53,635 nt of DNA from Myxococcales bacterium. Lineage in GTDB: Bacteria > Myxococcota > Myxococcia > Myxococcales > JAJYLH01. Numbering within the stretch: position 1 is the first letter of the stretch; each line of letters begins with the position of its first letter. The stretch is from NCBI GenBank assembly GCA_021787845.1, contig JAJYLH010000041.1:1-53635 (forward strand), in the 5' to 3' direction. The notes below the pieces were generated by a model. That model was not told the DNA's origin. It was given only the letters and a program-made list of their open reading frames with translations, and ran no database searches. Positions 8,021-16,704 of this stretch are shown piece by piece. The position numbers and the translations under genes are program-made.

Positions 8021-9865
8021 TCAGGGCACCGGGACGCGCCAGAGCCCGCCGCCGGCGCTCGATGCCTTCAGAAAGAAGACCTGGGTCGGCGAGGGGAGGT
8101 CGGCGACGTTCCATCCGACGACTGGATAGCCGTCGAGAAGGCTCTGATCGTTGACCGTGTCGGCGAGAAGCTGGGAGTGGCCGGCGTGGTCGCTCACGAC
8201 GTGGAGATCGTAGCCCGCGGAGCCGGCGGCGCTGGTCGCGTAGACCACCCGATCGCCGATCCAGGCGGCCTGGGTGAGCCCGAAGTTCCCGAACATCGGC
8301 GACGCGACGGTTCCGTCGAGGCATCCGGGGAGCGTCGCGATCACCGCCTTCCCGTCGGCGGCGTAGAGGGCAGGGCTCACGCAGTTGTCGCCGCTCGGAG
8401 TCTCGACGAGGAGCACCGAGCCGCGTGGCTCGTAGGAAGGATGCATGGCCCCGGCGATGGTGCCGCTTGGGGCGCCGCCCGCGGCGCTGGCGACGAGGAC
8501 CTCGGCGGCGCCGCTCGTCGGGTCGAAGACGTGGCCGGCGACGAAGGTCGACGAGCTACCCGAGGAGATCGAGAAGTCGCCGAACGCATCGGCGAAGTTG
8601 GGCAGAGCATGGATGAAGCCGCTGCCGGTGAGCGGGAAGAGCCACAAGCCGACGCCCGGGTCGCTCGCGGCATCGTTCTGGCCGGTGGAGATGGCAATCC
8701 AGAACCAGGTGCCAGAGTCGCTCAGGCCCATCCCCGGGGGTAGCGCGTCAGGCGACGGCGGGAGGTCGCCCTGGAGGTGCTTGTCGGTGCGCTGCGCGAT
8801 GGAGTGGACGACCAGATCGATCGAGCCGCTGAACGCACCGGGATGGAGCGGAGGGGCGGATTGGTCGAAGACGATGGAGCCGCCGCCGATACCGCTGAAC
8901 GAAAGGGTCTCGCAGGAGCAGCCGGTCGCGAGGTCTCGTTGGCCCGTGCCGCCGGCGCCGATTCCGGTCAGCGTCAGGCCGCTGCCGCTCGGGTCGCCAT
9001 GGGCGTAGACGAAGAAGCTGCCGTCGGGGGACCAGGCGCCGTGCACGAAGCGGTCGCTCCCGCCCGGTGTGAGCGTCGTTCGGCCGGTGCCGGAAAGCGA
9101 TTCGAGGTAGGCGTCGCCGCTGCTCGTACCGGTGAAGACGACGCTCGTTCCGGTGGAGTTCTCGACATCGTAGCCGCGGTCGGTCGCCCCGAGATCGACC
9201 GGCGCGCCCGCGGGTGCGACCGCGTAGAGGTTAGGGTCGCCGGAGGTGGTCGTGTCGGCGGTGTAGACGAGGTTGTCGCCAGCGAAGTGGAGCGAGTGAA
9301 CGCGGCTCGCGACGGTGCGCGGCGACGAGCCATCGATGTTCGCGAAGTGGAGGGTCCCGCTGCTCTCCGCTCCGCACGTGTCGGCGTCGTTGTCGATCCA
9401 GGCGAGGTACTTGCTGTCGGGCGAGAACACGGTGGACCACGGCCAGGCCCGATGCGCGAGCGACACGGCCGATCCCGCGCTCGCGCCGGTCGCTACCGCC
9501 CAGAGCTGGACCGCGGGCATCGAGCCCTGATAGGTCGTGCAGGTCGCGTCGGCCCCGGTGGCGCGGCGGACGACGACGAGGTGCTGTTCGTCTGGCGCCA
9601 CCGCGAAGTCGATGTCCGCGCCGTTGTCGACCTCGACCGCGGTGCCGGGGTTCCACGCCCGCTCGCCGCTGCCGCCGTCCTCGGGGGTCGTCCCTGCGTC
9701 GCCGGAGGTTCCGCCGTCCGCGACCCCGCCGTCGCCAGCGGTCCCGCCATCCGGCGGCGCCCCGGCATCGTGCGAGGTCGGCCCTGCATCCGCCGGCGTT
9801 CCAACGTTGCTCTTCGAGCACCCGGCGGCGGCGATGACGATGGCGGCAACAACGAGGCGGCGCAT
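8021..9865 (-). CDS. Beta-propeller (WD40/TolB-like) lipoprotein
   Basis: The chosen ATG at 9865 is preceded by GGGAGG at good spacing and yields a 614-residue protein. It has a lipoprotein signal (MRRLVVAAIVIAAAGC, Cys16), then a linker rich in D, G, A, T and P to about residue 70, a hallmark of myxobacterial lipoproteins. The rest contains repeated SPDSKYLAW- and SPDGSFFVY-like strands of the PD40/TolB propeller type. It probably acts as a surface or periplasmic binding or scaffold protein; no enzymatic residues are evident. It is divergent from the SGNH-like gene starting at 10015, so the 149 bp between them should hold both promoters. Confidence 0.88.
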   Translation of the reverse strand: MRRLVVAAIVIAAAGCSKSNVGTPADAGPTSHDAGAPPDGGTAGDGGVADGGTSGDAGTTPEDGGSGERAWNPGTAVEVDNGADIDFAVAPDEQHLVVVRRATGADATCTTYQGSMPAVQLWAVATGASAGSAVSLAHRAWPWSTVFSPDSKYLAWIDNDADTCGAESSGTLHFANIDGSSPRTVASRVHSLHFAGDNLVYTADTTTSGDPNLYAVAPAGAPVDLGATDRGYDVENSTGTSVVFTGTSSGDAYLESLSGTGRTTLTPGGSDRFVHGAWSPDGSFFVYAHGDPSGSGLTLTGIGAGGTGQRDLATGCSCETLSFSGIGGGSIVFDQSAPPLHPGAFSGSIDLVVHSIAQRTDKHLQGDLPPSPDALPPGMGLSDSGTWFWIAISTGQNDAASDPGVGLWLFPLTGSGFIHALPNFADAFGDFSISSGSSSTFVAGHVFDPTSGAAEVLVASAAGGAPSGTIAGAMHPSYEPRGSVLLVETPSGDNCVSPALYAADGKAVIATLPGCLDGTVASPMFGNFGLTQAAWIGDRVVYATSAAGSAGYDLHVVSDHAGHSQLLADTVNDQSLLDGYPVVGWNVADLPSPTQVFFLKASSAGGGLWRVPVP

Positions 9866-10014
9866 GGCGTCCTCCCAGAAAATCGCTGGCCGGCAGGATG
9901 GCACGTTTCGGCGGGAAAGTGAAGCCCGTCCGGGCGATTCGCAGGCGTCGCCACGCCGCCTCGCGTTCGTCGTATGCTGGCCTCGAGCGGGACCCGGACG
10001 CGGTGAGGTTGGTC

Positions 10015-11121
10015 ATGAGCTCGGAACAGACGCTGCACGCGAAGTGGAGCCGCGCGCTTCTCGCGCTCGCTCTCGGCTTGGGGGCGGCCGCGCTGCTGTT
10101 CGTCGCCATCCGAGCCGTCGGCGAGACCGTGACCGACGTGCTCTTCCGTTCGCCGAGGCTGATCCTCGGCTGGCAGGCTGCGCTGTGGGCGGCGGTGATC
10201 GCGGGCCGCGTCCTCTGGTTCATCGGGTCTCGCGCCCGCGTTCCCCGCCGCGCGGTGGCGCTCTCGTTCCTCGTCGGCGCGGCCGTCTGGGTCGTCCACG
10301 CGATGCTTCCGTCGGTCGGTCGGGGGCGCCCCCAGGGGGCAACTTTCGGCGACCTCCAGGTGCTCCCTGCGAACACCTCGTACGAGGACCGTTTCCCCCA
10401 TCGCCCGACGGTTCACGTCGAGACCAATGCCTTCGGCTTTCGCGGTCCGCCCCTGTCCGAAGCGAAACCCGCGGGCACCACCCGCATCGCTCTCATCGGG
10501 GACTCCTTCGTGTTCGGCAGCGGGGTCGAGTGGCCAGACACGTTGGCGATGACGCTCTCGGCCGCGCTCGAACGGGCCGCGCCGGCGCGTCGCTTCGAGG
10601 TGGTCGACCTGGGGGTTGCCGGCGACCACCTGCTCTCCGAGGTGAGCGAATACCAGGAGGTCGTGCGCCGCTTCGCGCCGGACGCGGTGGTGATGGGCGT
10701 CGGCTACGTCGACTTCGCCCGTCGCGACATCCAGTCGGTTCTCCACGAACAGGCCAATCCCGGGTTCCATCTGGTGACGGTCCTCATGGGAGAACAGTTC
10801 GCGCAATGGGCCTGGATGGTCCAGGCGGAGCCGCCGTCCTTCGCCGAAGCCCGGCAGGTCGCCGAGGAAGGGACCGCCACGCTCGCCCGACTTCGCGCGA
10901 GGGGAGGGCCGCCGCTGTTGTTTCTCGAGTACCATACGCTTCCGCCCGGAATCCGTCTGGCGCTGAGTCGGGTTCCCGGGACGACCTGGGTCGAGATGCC
11001 GCGCGATGATCCCTCGTGGTGGCTTCCGATCGACGGCCATCCGTCGCCCGCCGGCAACCGCGTCTTCGCCGCGGCTCTCGTGCCACCGTTGCTGGCTCGG
11101 CTCCCGCCCGCGGCTCGATAG
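10015..11121 (+). CDS. SGNH-hydrolase-like membrane protein
   Basis: The ATG at 10015 follows a GAGG motif and gives 368 residues. About three hydrophobic segments lie in the first 110 residues and probably place the rest in the periplasm. The C-terminal domain has SGNH block I as GDSFVFGSGV, with the nucleophilic Ser, and block V as DGHPSPAGN, supplying Asp and His. The block III Gly/Asn region is replaced by GVGYVDFAR. Such proteins often act on acyl or acetyl esters of envelope polysaccharides; that role is inferred from the fold. A polytopic membrane protein lies on the opposite strand just downstream. Confidence 0.85.
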   Translation: MSSEQTLHAKWSRALLALALGLGAAALLFVAIRAVGETVTDVLFRSPRLILGWQAALWAAVIAGRVLWFIGSRARVPRRAVALSFLVGAAVWVVHAMLPSVGRGRPQGATFGDLQVLPANTSYEDRFPHRPTVHVETNAFGFRGPPLSEAKPAGTTRIALIGDSFVFGSGVEWPDTLAMTLSAALERAAPARRFEVVDLGVAGDHLLSEVSEYQEVVRRFAPDAVVMGVGYVDFARRDIQSVLHEQANPGFHLVTVLMGEQFAQWAWMVQAEPPSFAEARQVAEEGTATLARLRARGGPPLLFLEYHTLPPGIRLALSRVPGTTWVEMPRDDPSWWLPIDGHPSPAGNRVFAAALVPPLLARLPPAAR

Positions 11122-11193
11122 AGCGGTGAAGGGCTTTGCGGCCTACGCCGCGAAATCTTCGGGTTCTGCGTTGTTTGGACGGGAATCGCAGTT

Positions 11194-11348
11194 GGAGCCG
11201 GACACGTCATTGCCCGGGTGCAGGCAATGCAATCGACATGTCCTCAGTGGTGTCCAGCCGCTGGCCGAGCGCCCGAACAGCGGCCCGGGCTCACCATCGA
11301 TAGCATTCCAGGACGTGCATGAACCCGGACACTGATGTGTCCGGATCC
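11194..11348. repeat. REPIN-like pair of inverted hairpins
   Basis: The left end is GGAG plus CCGGACACGTCATTGCCCGG at 11198-11217. The right end at 11325-11348 is CCGGACACTGATGTGTCCGG followed by ATCC. The outer sequence reads roughly AATTGGA on both ends when reversed. The element fills most of the gap between two convergent genes. No target duplication was visible. Confidence 0.6.
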
Positions 11349-11386
11349 AATTCTGGCGGAGGCTCAGCGGATCAGTGCCCGGCCGG

Positions 11387-13462
11387 TCATCGGGCTCGGA
11401 GTCGGTAGAGGCGCACCGGAATCGGCTGGTCGCCGAAGAACGACCAGGTGGCGTGGGGCGCGGCCTCGCCCGAGGCGACGAGCTCGAAGCGCGGGTCGGT
11501 GCGCAAGAGCGCGCACTCCTGTCGGACGAGGGCGGCCAGGTGGGGATTGCGGCGCTCGGTATCCGCGGTCGGCTCGACGCCGCAAAGCGCGGACTCGTAG
11601 TAGTAGACGTTGGTGTCGGTGACGAACGGGAAGCGTGGCTGCGGCTCGATGGGGAGCTGCTCGAAGACCATGTCGGGGAAGGCGAGCGCGAGCGGGCTGC
11701 GGCCGGGGTCGAGGCAGCAGTCCGGATCGTTGTGCAAGCGGTCGTCGTCCCGGACCGCCAGCGAGAAGACCCGGGCGTTCCGCGGAACGGTCGCGAGAGC
11801 CCGGCGCAGGAACGTGTATTCGTCCTGGAAGGCGTAGCGATAGCCGGCCGCCGAACTGGCCTCGAGACCGATCGCGAGGAGTACCGCCGCGCCCGCCGCG
11901 ATGGGGAACATCCGACCCTTGCGCCACCTCTGGAGAGGCTCGGCCAGAGCCAGGCAGCCGTGCGCCGCGATCAGCGCGAGAAAGGCGAACAGCGGCAAGA
12001 AGTAGCGCGCGCCCACCAGGCCTTCGGCGTTCATCTCCCGGCCGAGCGCCACCTGCATCGCGATGGGAATCAGTAAGAGCCGCGCGAGCAGCCACGGACG
12101 GCGAAACACGAGCACCAGCGCGCCAATCGCGGCCAGCACCGCGGCGGTCAGCGGGAACCAGCGCGGCGGCCCGTCGGCGGGAAGGAAGAACAGTTGCGCC
12201 GCCAAGTCGGCATGCCGCAGATGGAGCGCTCGCGACCCGAGCTCGGCCGCCGACGGAATCGGTAGCCCGAAACGCGCGACGAACAAAGCCGAGACCGACC
12301 ACGCCGCGACGCCGAGCATGAGAACATACGCCGGCAGGAGCGCCAGGCGCCGCCGGAGGCCCGCGCGCTCCAGCGTGAGGAGAGGCAGCGCGGCGGCGAG
12401 GAGCAACGCTTCGACGCGCACGAGCGGCAGGAGCAGCGCCGCCCCGAGGCCGGCGACGACGAGCGCCGGGTCCGCTCTGGTCTCGCCCGCCCGCGCCCAG
12501 GCCCACGCGCCGGCAAAGAAGATCAACGCGACGAGCGGATGCTCCGCGTCCGAGAGCACGACCCGATGCCAGGCGGGAAAGAGCGCCAACATCAGCAGCG
12601 CGAGCAGCGCCGGCGCGCGCTCGACCGACAGCGCTCGAAACAGGAAGTAGGCGAACGCCGCGGCGAGCGAGCCGGCGACGAGGTTCAAGCCGAAGAGGAC
12701 GCGCGGGCTCCATCCGAGCACGGCGCGCAATGTTCCTTGCGCGAGAAAGCCGGCGACGCCGTTCGCCTCTCGAAGCGCGGTGTTCCAGCCTGCGGCCGGG
12801 AGGAGGTCGGCGTACCAGTTGGCCGGCGCGGCGCGGGACAGGACGAGCGCGCAGACGAACGTGGCGAGAGCGGCCCCGCCCGCGGCCAGGAGGTCGAGGC
12901 GTTCGGCTGATCGGCGCCTCGCCAGGGCCCATCCGAGCGGCAACAGGAATAGCAGCCAGGCCACTTCGCTCAACCGCCAGGCGATCGATCGCTCGCGCCC
13001 GGCCACGATGCTCGTCGTCGTTGCGAAGATCCCGCCGGCGTAGCGGTCGAGCATCGCCGCCGCCAATCCGCGCAGGGCGCTCGTCGACGCAGCGTCGCAC
13101 GCGGGAACGCAGCGCACGGTGATGGCGACATCGCGGTCCGGGCGGCGGTCGTAGAAGGCGAGCCGTCCGGGCATCGAGTCGTCCGCCGCGCGCGCCGAGG
13201 GGGGAAGATCGCGAGCCCCGAGCGGCGCCGGCTCGAGTGCGAGGTACGCGTCGCGCCCGGGCGCGTGCAGTTGCGCCACCGCTCGGGTGCCTTCGAGAGA
13301 CGCGCCGACGACGCGGAAGGGACCTGTTTGCCCGTGCCAGGCCGGACCGAACAGCGCCACCACCCGGGACGCGGCATCGCGTCGGAGGACGCGCCGGGTC
13401 ACGTGACAGCCGGATGCCAGGAGCAGCGTAACGATCAGCACGCACCGGTTCGCAAGGGACAA
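11387..13462 (-). CDS. Polytopic membrane protein, GT-C glycosyltransferase-like
   Basis: The frame is clearly coding and rich in membrane helices. It has no nearby ATG, so I favour the TTG at 13462, giving 691 residues; a GTG at 13441 is the alternative. The N-terminus then reads as a signal with a lipobox-like LLASGC at Cys19. A soluble periplasmic segment of about 140 residues follows, and then roughly ten transmembrane helices from about residue 165 to 510. The C-terminal 120 residues are soluble again and contain the acidic cluster DTNVYYYES. The layout resembles large GT-C membrane glycosyltransferases, but I see no diagnostic catalytic motif. A lipobox before a polytopic domain is odd and may be a misread start. 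Confidence 0.78.
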   Translation of the reverse strand: MSLANRCVLIVTLLLASGCHVTRRVLRRDAASRVVALFGPAWHGQTGPFRVVGASLEGTRAVAQLHAPGRDAYLALEPAPLGARDLPPSARAADDSMPGRLAFYDRRPDRDVAITVRCVPACDAASTSALRGLAAAMLDRYAGGIFATTTSIVAGRERSIAWRLSEVAWLLFLLPLGWALARRRSAERLDLLAAGGAALATFVCALVLSRAAPANWYADLLPAAGWNTALREANGVAGFLAQGTLRAVLGWSPRVLFGLNLVAGSLAAAFAYFLFRALSVERAPALLALLMLALFPAWHRVVLSDAEHPLVALIFFAGAWAWARAGETRADPALVVAGLGAALLLPLVRVEALLLAAALPLLTLERAGLRRRLALLPAYVLMLGVAAWSVSALFVARFGLPIPSAAELGSRALHLRHADLAAQLFFLPADGPPRWFPLTAAVLAAIGALVLVFRRPWLLARLLLIPIAMQVALGREMNAEGLVGARYFLPLFAFLALIAAHGCLALAEPLQRWRKGRMFPIAAGAAVLLAIGLEASSAAGYRYAFQDEYTFLRRALATVPRNARVFSLAVRDDDRLHNDPDCCLDPGRSPLALAFPDMVFEQLPIEPQPRFPFVTDTNVYYYESALCGVEPTADTERRNPHLAALVRQECALLRTDPRFELVASGEAAPHATWSFFGDQPIPVRLYRLRAR

Positions 13463-13507
13463 GCGCTGCGCGGTTGGCGTCGGCGGGGACCTCTCCTGGA
13501 GCCGAGG

Positions 13508-13587
13508 TGTGGGGTGGGTGGAGCGACAGCGAAGCCCGTCGTGCCGTCGCCGTGCAGACGATGGGTTTCGCTCCGCTACCCCCATCG
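13508..13587. repeat. GGGTGGAGCGA palindromic element
   Basis: GGGTGGAGCGACAGCGAAGC near 13515 pairs with the arm GTTTCGCTCCGCTACCCC near 13565. It is a cousin of the palindromes at 473-541 and 33184-33254 and lies beside an inverted-repeat element at 13595. Confidence 0.5.
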
Positions 13588-13594
13588 GATGGGA

Positions 13595-13757
13595 ACTGCT
13601 TGTCCGGTTGACCGCGCCTGGACGAGAGCGCCTCCACGGGTCGGTGGTGGCGGGCCGCTCGCCCGCCAGAAATGCACATCTGTCCCCGTCTCGCGGACCA
13701 GCGGCCCGCGACCACCGAGTCAGCGAGTCGCTGGTGGGGTCAACCGGATATGCAGAC
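13595..13757. mobile_element. Short inverted-repeat element of the 131-bp family
   Basis: The left end ACTGCTTGTCCGGTTGACC and the right end, in reverse TCTGCATATCCGGTTGACC, are alike and match the consensus TATCCGGTTGAC of the 131-bp family. The interior contains two inverted GGTGGTGGCGGGCCGC/GCGGCCCGCGACCACC arms. The flanks GGATGGGA and CCGATGGA share 6 of 8 positions, so any target duplication has decayed. Confidence 0.55.
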
Positions 13758-14040
13758 CGATGGAATTCAGGGTTCGCCGGCGAGAGCAGCGGGTCCATCG
13801 CGAGCGAGGCTAGACCCGGCGCGCGAGAAACGTCAAGCGGCGCACCGACTTTACGGGTTCACCATCTTCGTGCGCTACTTTGAACCTTGCTTCCGCGGGC
13901 CGATGCGGCCGTGAGGTCGTTCTGAGCGCGAGGGAAGCTCTTCTCCGCGCGGGAGTCGCGGCCGTCTTGATGCGGGGCCGACCCTGCGGTATCCTCGCCC
14001 GCCTGGAGCCCCGGGAACGGTGGCGAGGAGGTTTTTCGAG

Positions 14041-15462
14041 ATGCGAGCCCTACTGGTCTTCTTGGCCGTCCTGCTCGCCGCGCCGCTCGGGCGCGCAACC
14101 GAAGCTCTGCCGCTCGTGGTTCCCACGCAGGGGCGGCTGCTCGACGCGAGCGACCAGCCGGTGAACGGGACCCTGGACATCACGTTCGCGATCTACGATG
14201 CCGAGGTCGATACCCCCGCGAACCCGGTCCCGCCGCTGTGGACGGGGAAGTACTCGGTCACCGTGTCGAACGGGTTCTATGACGTCGACCTGGGCGACCC
14301 GCGCGGGACGCTTTCCGGTCCGCTCTCCGCCGCGCTGTTCCAGAATCAGTCGCAGCTCTGGCTCGGCATCACCATCGGCACCGGCAGCGAGCTGTCGCCC
14401 CGGCTGCGGCTCGGCGCGGTCCCGTATGCGTACCTCGCCGGCCAGGCCGTCGACGCTGACCATGCGACGCTCGCGGACAACGTGCCCGACGGGGCGATCG
14501 CGACGGCGAAGCTCGCCGACCAGGCGGTCGCCAGCCAAAAGATCGCGGATGGGGCCGTGACGACCGGGCAACTCGCGGCTGGCGCGGTGACCGCGACCCA
14601 GCTCGCCGACCAAGCGGTTTCGACGCCCAAGCTCGCGGACGGTTCGGTGACGCTCCAGAAGCTCGCCCTCACAAACGGCAAGTTCGTCGGCCTCGACGCG
14701 GACACCCTGGACGGTCTCGACTCGTCGGCGTTCGCGCCGGCGGACATCGAAACCACGGTCGATGCGATCAAGACCTCGACCGACCTCCTTCCGGGCATCG
14801 CCACCACGCTCGGCAACGGTTCGAGCGGGCTCGTCGCCGACGTCGCCACCATCCAGGCCTCGACCGCCGCGCTGGGACCCCAGGTCGCGTCGGTGTTGAA
14901 CGACGCCCAGACCCTCGAGACGACGGTCGGCACGCCCGCCTCGTCGAGCCTCGCCGGCGACGTCGCGGCGCTCTCGGCCAAGGTCGACGTGCTCTCGAGC
15001 CAAGTGACGACCCTCACCTCGACGCTCACGACCGTGACCGACCGGCAGACCTTCGACGACAACTGCGATGACAGCGGGCATGGCGGCTGGCCGTCGAAGA
15101 CCGCTTGCCTCGCCGACGGCCGCTGGCACACGGTCTTCCTCGGAACCCTCACGGCGGCGGGCGTGTCCACTCCCAACGAGGTGTGCTCGTTCATCCTGCA
15201 AACGCTCCAGCAGCTCGCGGTTGCGCCGGAGAACGCGACCACGAGTGGTCCGCAAGGCGCCTACTGGGAGGTGCGCTTCGGCTACGATTCCAGCAACACA
15301 CCCTTCCACGGCGAGTGGCACACCCAAGATGCGGTGAACTTGGACCTCTTCGACAGCGCCAACAACCTCGTCGAGTGGACCGACAACTACAGCGTCGGCT
15401 CCTGCAGCATCCCCGCGCCGGCAAGCTATGGCTGGGAGGCGTTTATCGCCGTGCGCAAGTAG
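14041..15462 (+). CDS. Secreted tail-fibre-like protein with decapeptide repeats
   Basis: The ATG at 14041 follows GAGGAGG with 10 nt spacing and gives 473 residues with a cleavable signal peptide (MRALLVFLAVLLAAPLGRA). The N-terminal domain, to about residue 145, has the LPLVVPTQGRLLD... and LRLGAVPYAYLAG pattern common in secreted bacterial fibre-like proteins. Six near-perfect 10-residue repeats follow, of the type DGAVTTGQLA/DQAVSTPKLA. A coiled-coil-like segment comes next, and then a C-terminal domain of about 130 residues with several cysteines. It probably forms an extended surface or secreted fibre. The ligand or function is unknown. Confidence 0.88.
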   Translation: MRALLVFLAVLLAAPLGRATEALPLVVPTQGRLLDASDQPVNGTLDITFAIYDAEVDTPANPVPPLWTGKYSVTVSNGFYDVDLGDPRGTLSGPLSAALFQNQSQLWLGITIGTGSELSPRLRLGAVPYAYLAGQAVDADHATLADNVPDGAIATAKLADQAVASQKIADGAVTTGQLAAGAVTATQLADQAVSTPKLADGSVTLQKLALTNGKFVGLDADTLDGLDSSAFAPADIETTVDAIKTSTDLLPGIATTLGNGSSGLVADVATIQASTAALGPQVASVLNDAQTLETTVGTPASSSLAGDVAALSAKVDVLSSQVTTLTSTLTTVTDRQTFDDNCDDSGHGGWPSKTACLADGRWHTVFLGTLTAAGVSTPNEVCSFILQTLQQLAVAPENATTSGPQGAYWEVRFGYDSSNTPFHGEWHTQDAVNLDLFDSANNLVEWTDNYSVGSCSIPAPASYGWEAFIAVRK

Positions 15463-15546
15463 GCCCGGCAGGTCGCGACTGCGACGCCTCCAGAGGAAAT
15501 GGTCGTTCGCTGCCGCCTCGCCGACGCGCGACGAGAGCCCTGCGCG

Positions 15547-15662
15547 TTGCGACGGGACCTCGGGGCTCCGCGATGCTCGATCCGGGCGTCGTGATGTCGA
15601 GTTCGACTCTTGCGACGCGACTTCCGGAGCCTGCCCCGCTCGATCCGGCTGATGCGACGTGA
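15547..15662. repeat. Imperfect direct repeat of about 65 bp period
   Basis: Two imperfect copies of a 40-bp block begin TGCGACGGGACCTCGG near 15547 and TGCGACGCGACTTCCG near 15611. A shorter GCGACTGCGACGCC near 15476 may be a third remnant. The region lies between the fibre-like gene and the SDR gene and holds no gene. Confidence 0.4.
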
Positions 15663-15757
15663 GCAAAGCACGCCGGAGCCGATCAACAGCGCGAAGTCCC
15701 GCGGGTTGAGGATGATGAAGAGAAGCCCAGGGCGCCAGACCCCCGGCTCCGGCGGGG

Positions 15758-16528
15758 CTATCCGATCGTCCAGCCGCCGTCGACAACGAGGGTCTCGCCG
15801 GTGACGAAGCTCGACGCGTCGCTCGCGAGGTAGAGCGCGGCGCCGGCGATTTCCTCGGGCATGCCGACGCGCCCGAGCGGGGTCGCGGAGACGACGTGGT
15901 CGCGAATCGCGTCGTTCGTCGTCAGCGCTGCCGAGAAGCGGGTGTCGATGAGCCCCGGAGCGATGGCGTTGACCCGGATGCCCGCGGAGCCCAGCTCCAC
16001 CGCCAGGGTCCGGGTCATCGAGAGCACCGCCGCCTTGGTCATGCCGTAGACGCCCTGGAGCGGCGCCGCGCGGATGCCGGCGACCGACGCCATCTGGACG
16101 AGGCTCCCCTTCGCGTTGCGCTCGATGAGGTGCCGGGCGACGGCGCGGTTCATCGCGAAGTAGCCCTTCAGGTTGACCTCGAAGATCTTGTCCCAGGCGG
16201 CCCACTCGGTGTCGAGCATCGGGCCGAAGTAGACGTTGGTCGCCGCGTTGTTGACGAGCACGTCGACCTTGCCGTAGCGCTCGATCGCCGCCCGCACGAG
16301 CGCGTCGCACTCCTCTGGATGGCCGGTGTGAGCGGCGTGCCAGAACGCCTCTCCGCCCGCCGCGACGATCGACTCCGCGACCTGCGAGAGCGCTTCGGGC
16401 TTTCGCGCGGCGAGGACGACCTTCGCACCCGCGCCCGCGAACGCGCGCGCGATGGCCTCGCCGATGCCTCGGCTCGCGCCGGTGACGATGGCGACCTTTC
16501 CTTCGAGGTGGATGGCGGGCTGGCTCAT
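15758..16528 (-). CDS. SDR-family oxidoreductase (FabG-like)
   Basis: This 256-residue protein has the full short-chain dehydrogenase layout. There is a TGASRGIG dinucleotide-binding motif at 16-23, NNA at 93-95, and the catalytic Ser148, Tyr161 and Lys165 (YGMTK). Asn and Asp residues near 110-120 complete the tetrad region, and the C-terminus reads VVDGGWTIG. It should reduce a carbonyl or oxidise an alcohol with NAD(P)H in the cytoplasm. The substrate cannot be told from sequence, and no fatty-acid synthesis genes are adjacent. The ATG at 16528 is natural, with length typical of the family. Confidence 0.93.
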   Translation of the reverse strand: MSQPAIHLEGKVAIVTGASRGIGEAIARAFAGAGAKVVLAARKPEALSQVAESIVAAGGEAFWHAAHTGHPEECDALVRAAIERYGKVDVLVNNAATNVYFGPMLDTEWAAWDKIFEVNLKGYFAMNRAVARHLIERNAKGSLVQMASVAGIRAAPLQGVYGMTKAAVLSMTRTLAVELGSAGIRVNAIAPGLIDTRFSAALTTNDAIRDHVVSATPLGRVGMPEEIAGAALYLASDASSFVTGETLVVDGGWTIG

Positions 16529-16617
16529 GCGTCGCTCCAGCGAAGTGGCGGGCGCATCCTCGCGTCGAAGCGGCGGGGACGCAAGCGGGACGTGCGAAAC
16601 GCCGCGGTTGGAGGATC

Positions 16618-16656
16618 AGACCGATCGGTCGGATCGGTCCGATCGGTCCGATCATG
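16618..16656. repeat. 9-bp palindromic tandem repeat (CCGATCGGT)n
   Basis: Between the SDR gene and the sigma-54 activator gene, GACCGATCGGTC-type units repeat with a 9-bp period for about four units. The same motif recurs at 43918-43952 and 45189-45227, always between genes. Every unit is itself palindromic around GATC, so the block can fold in several registers. Confidence 0.65.
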
Positions 16657-16704
16657 CGGCCATCGGCCGCCGCTCCGCATTCAACTGGACAGGAAGAGCC
16701 CGCT

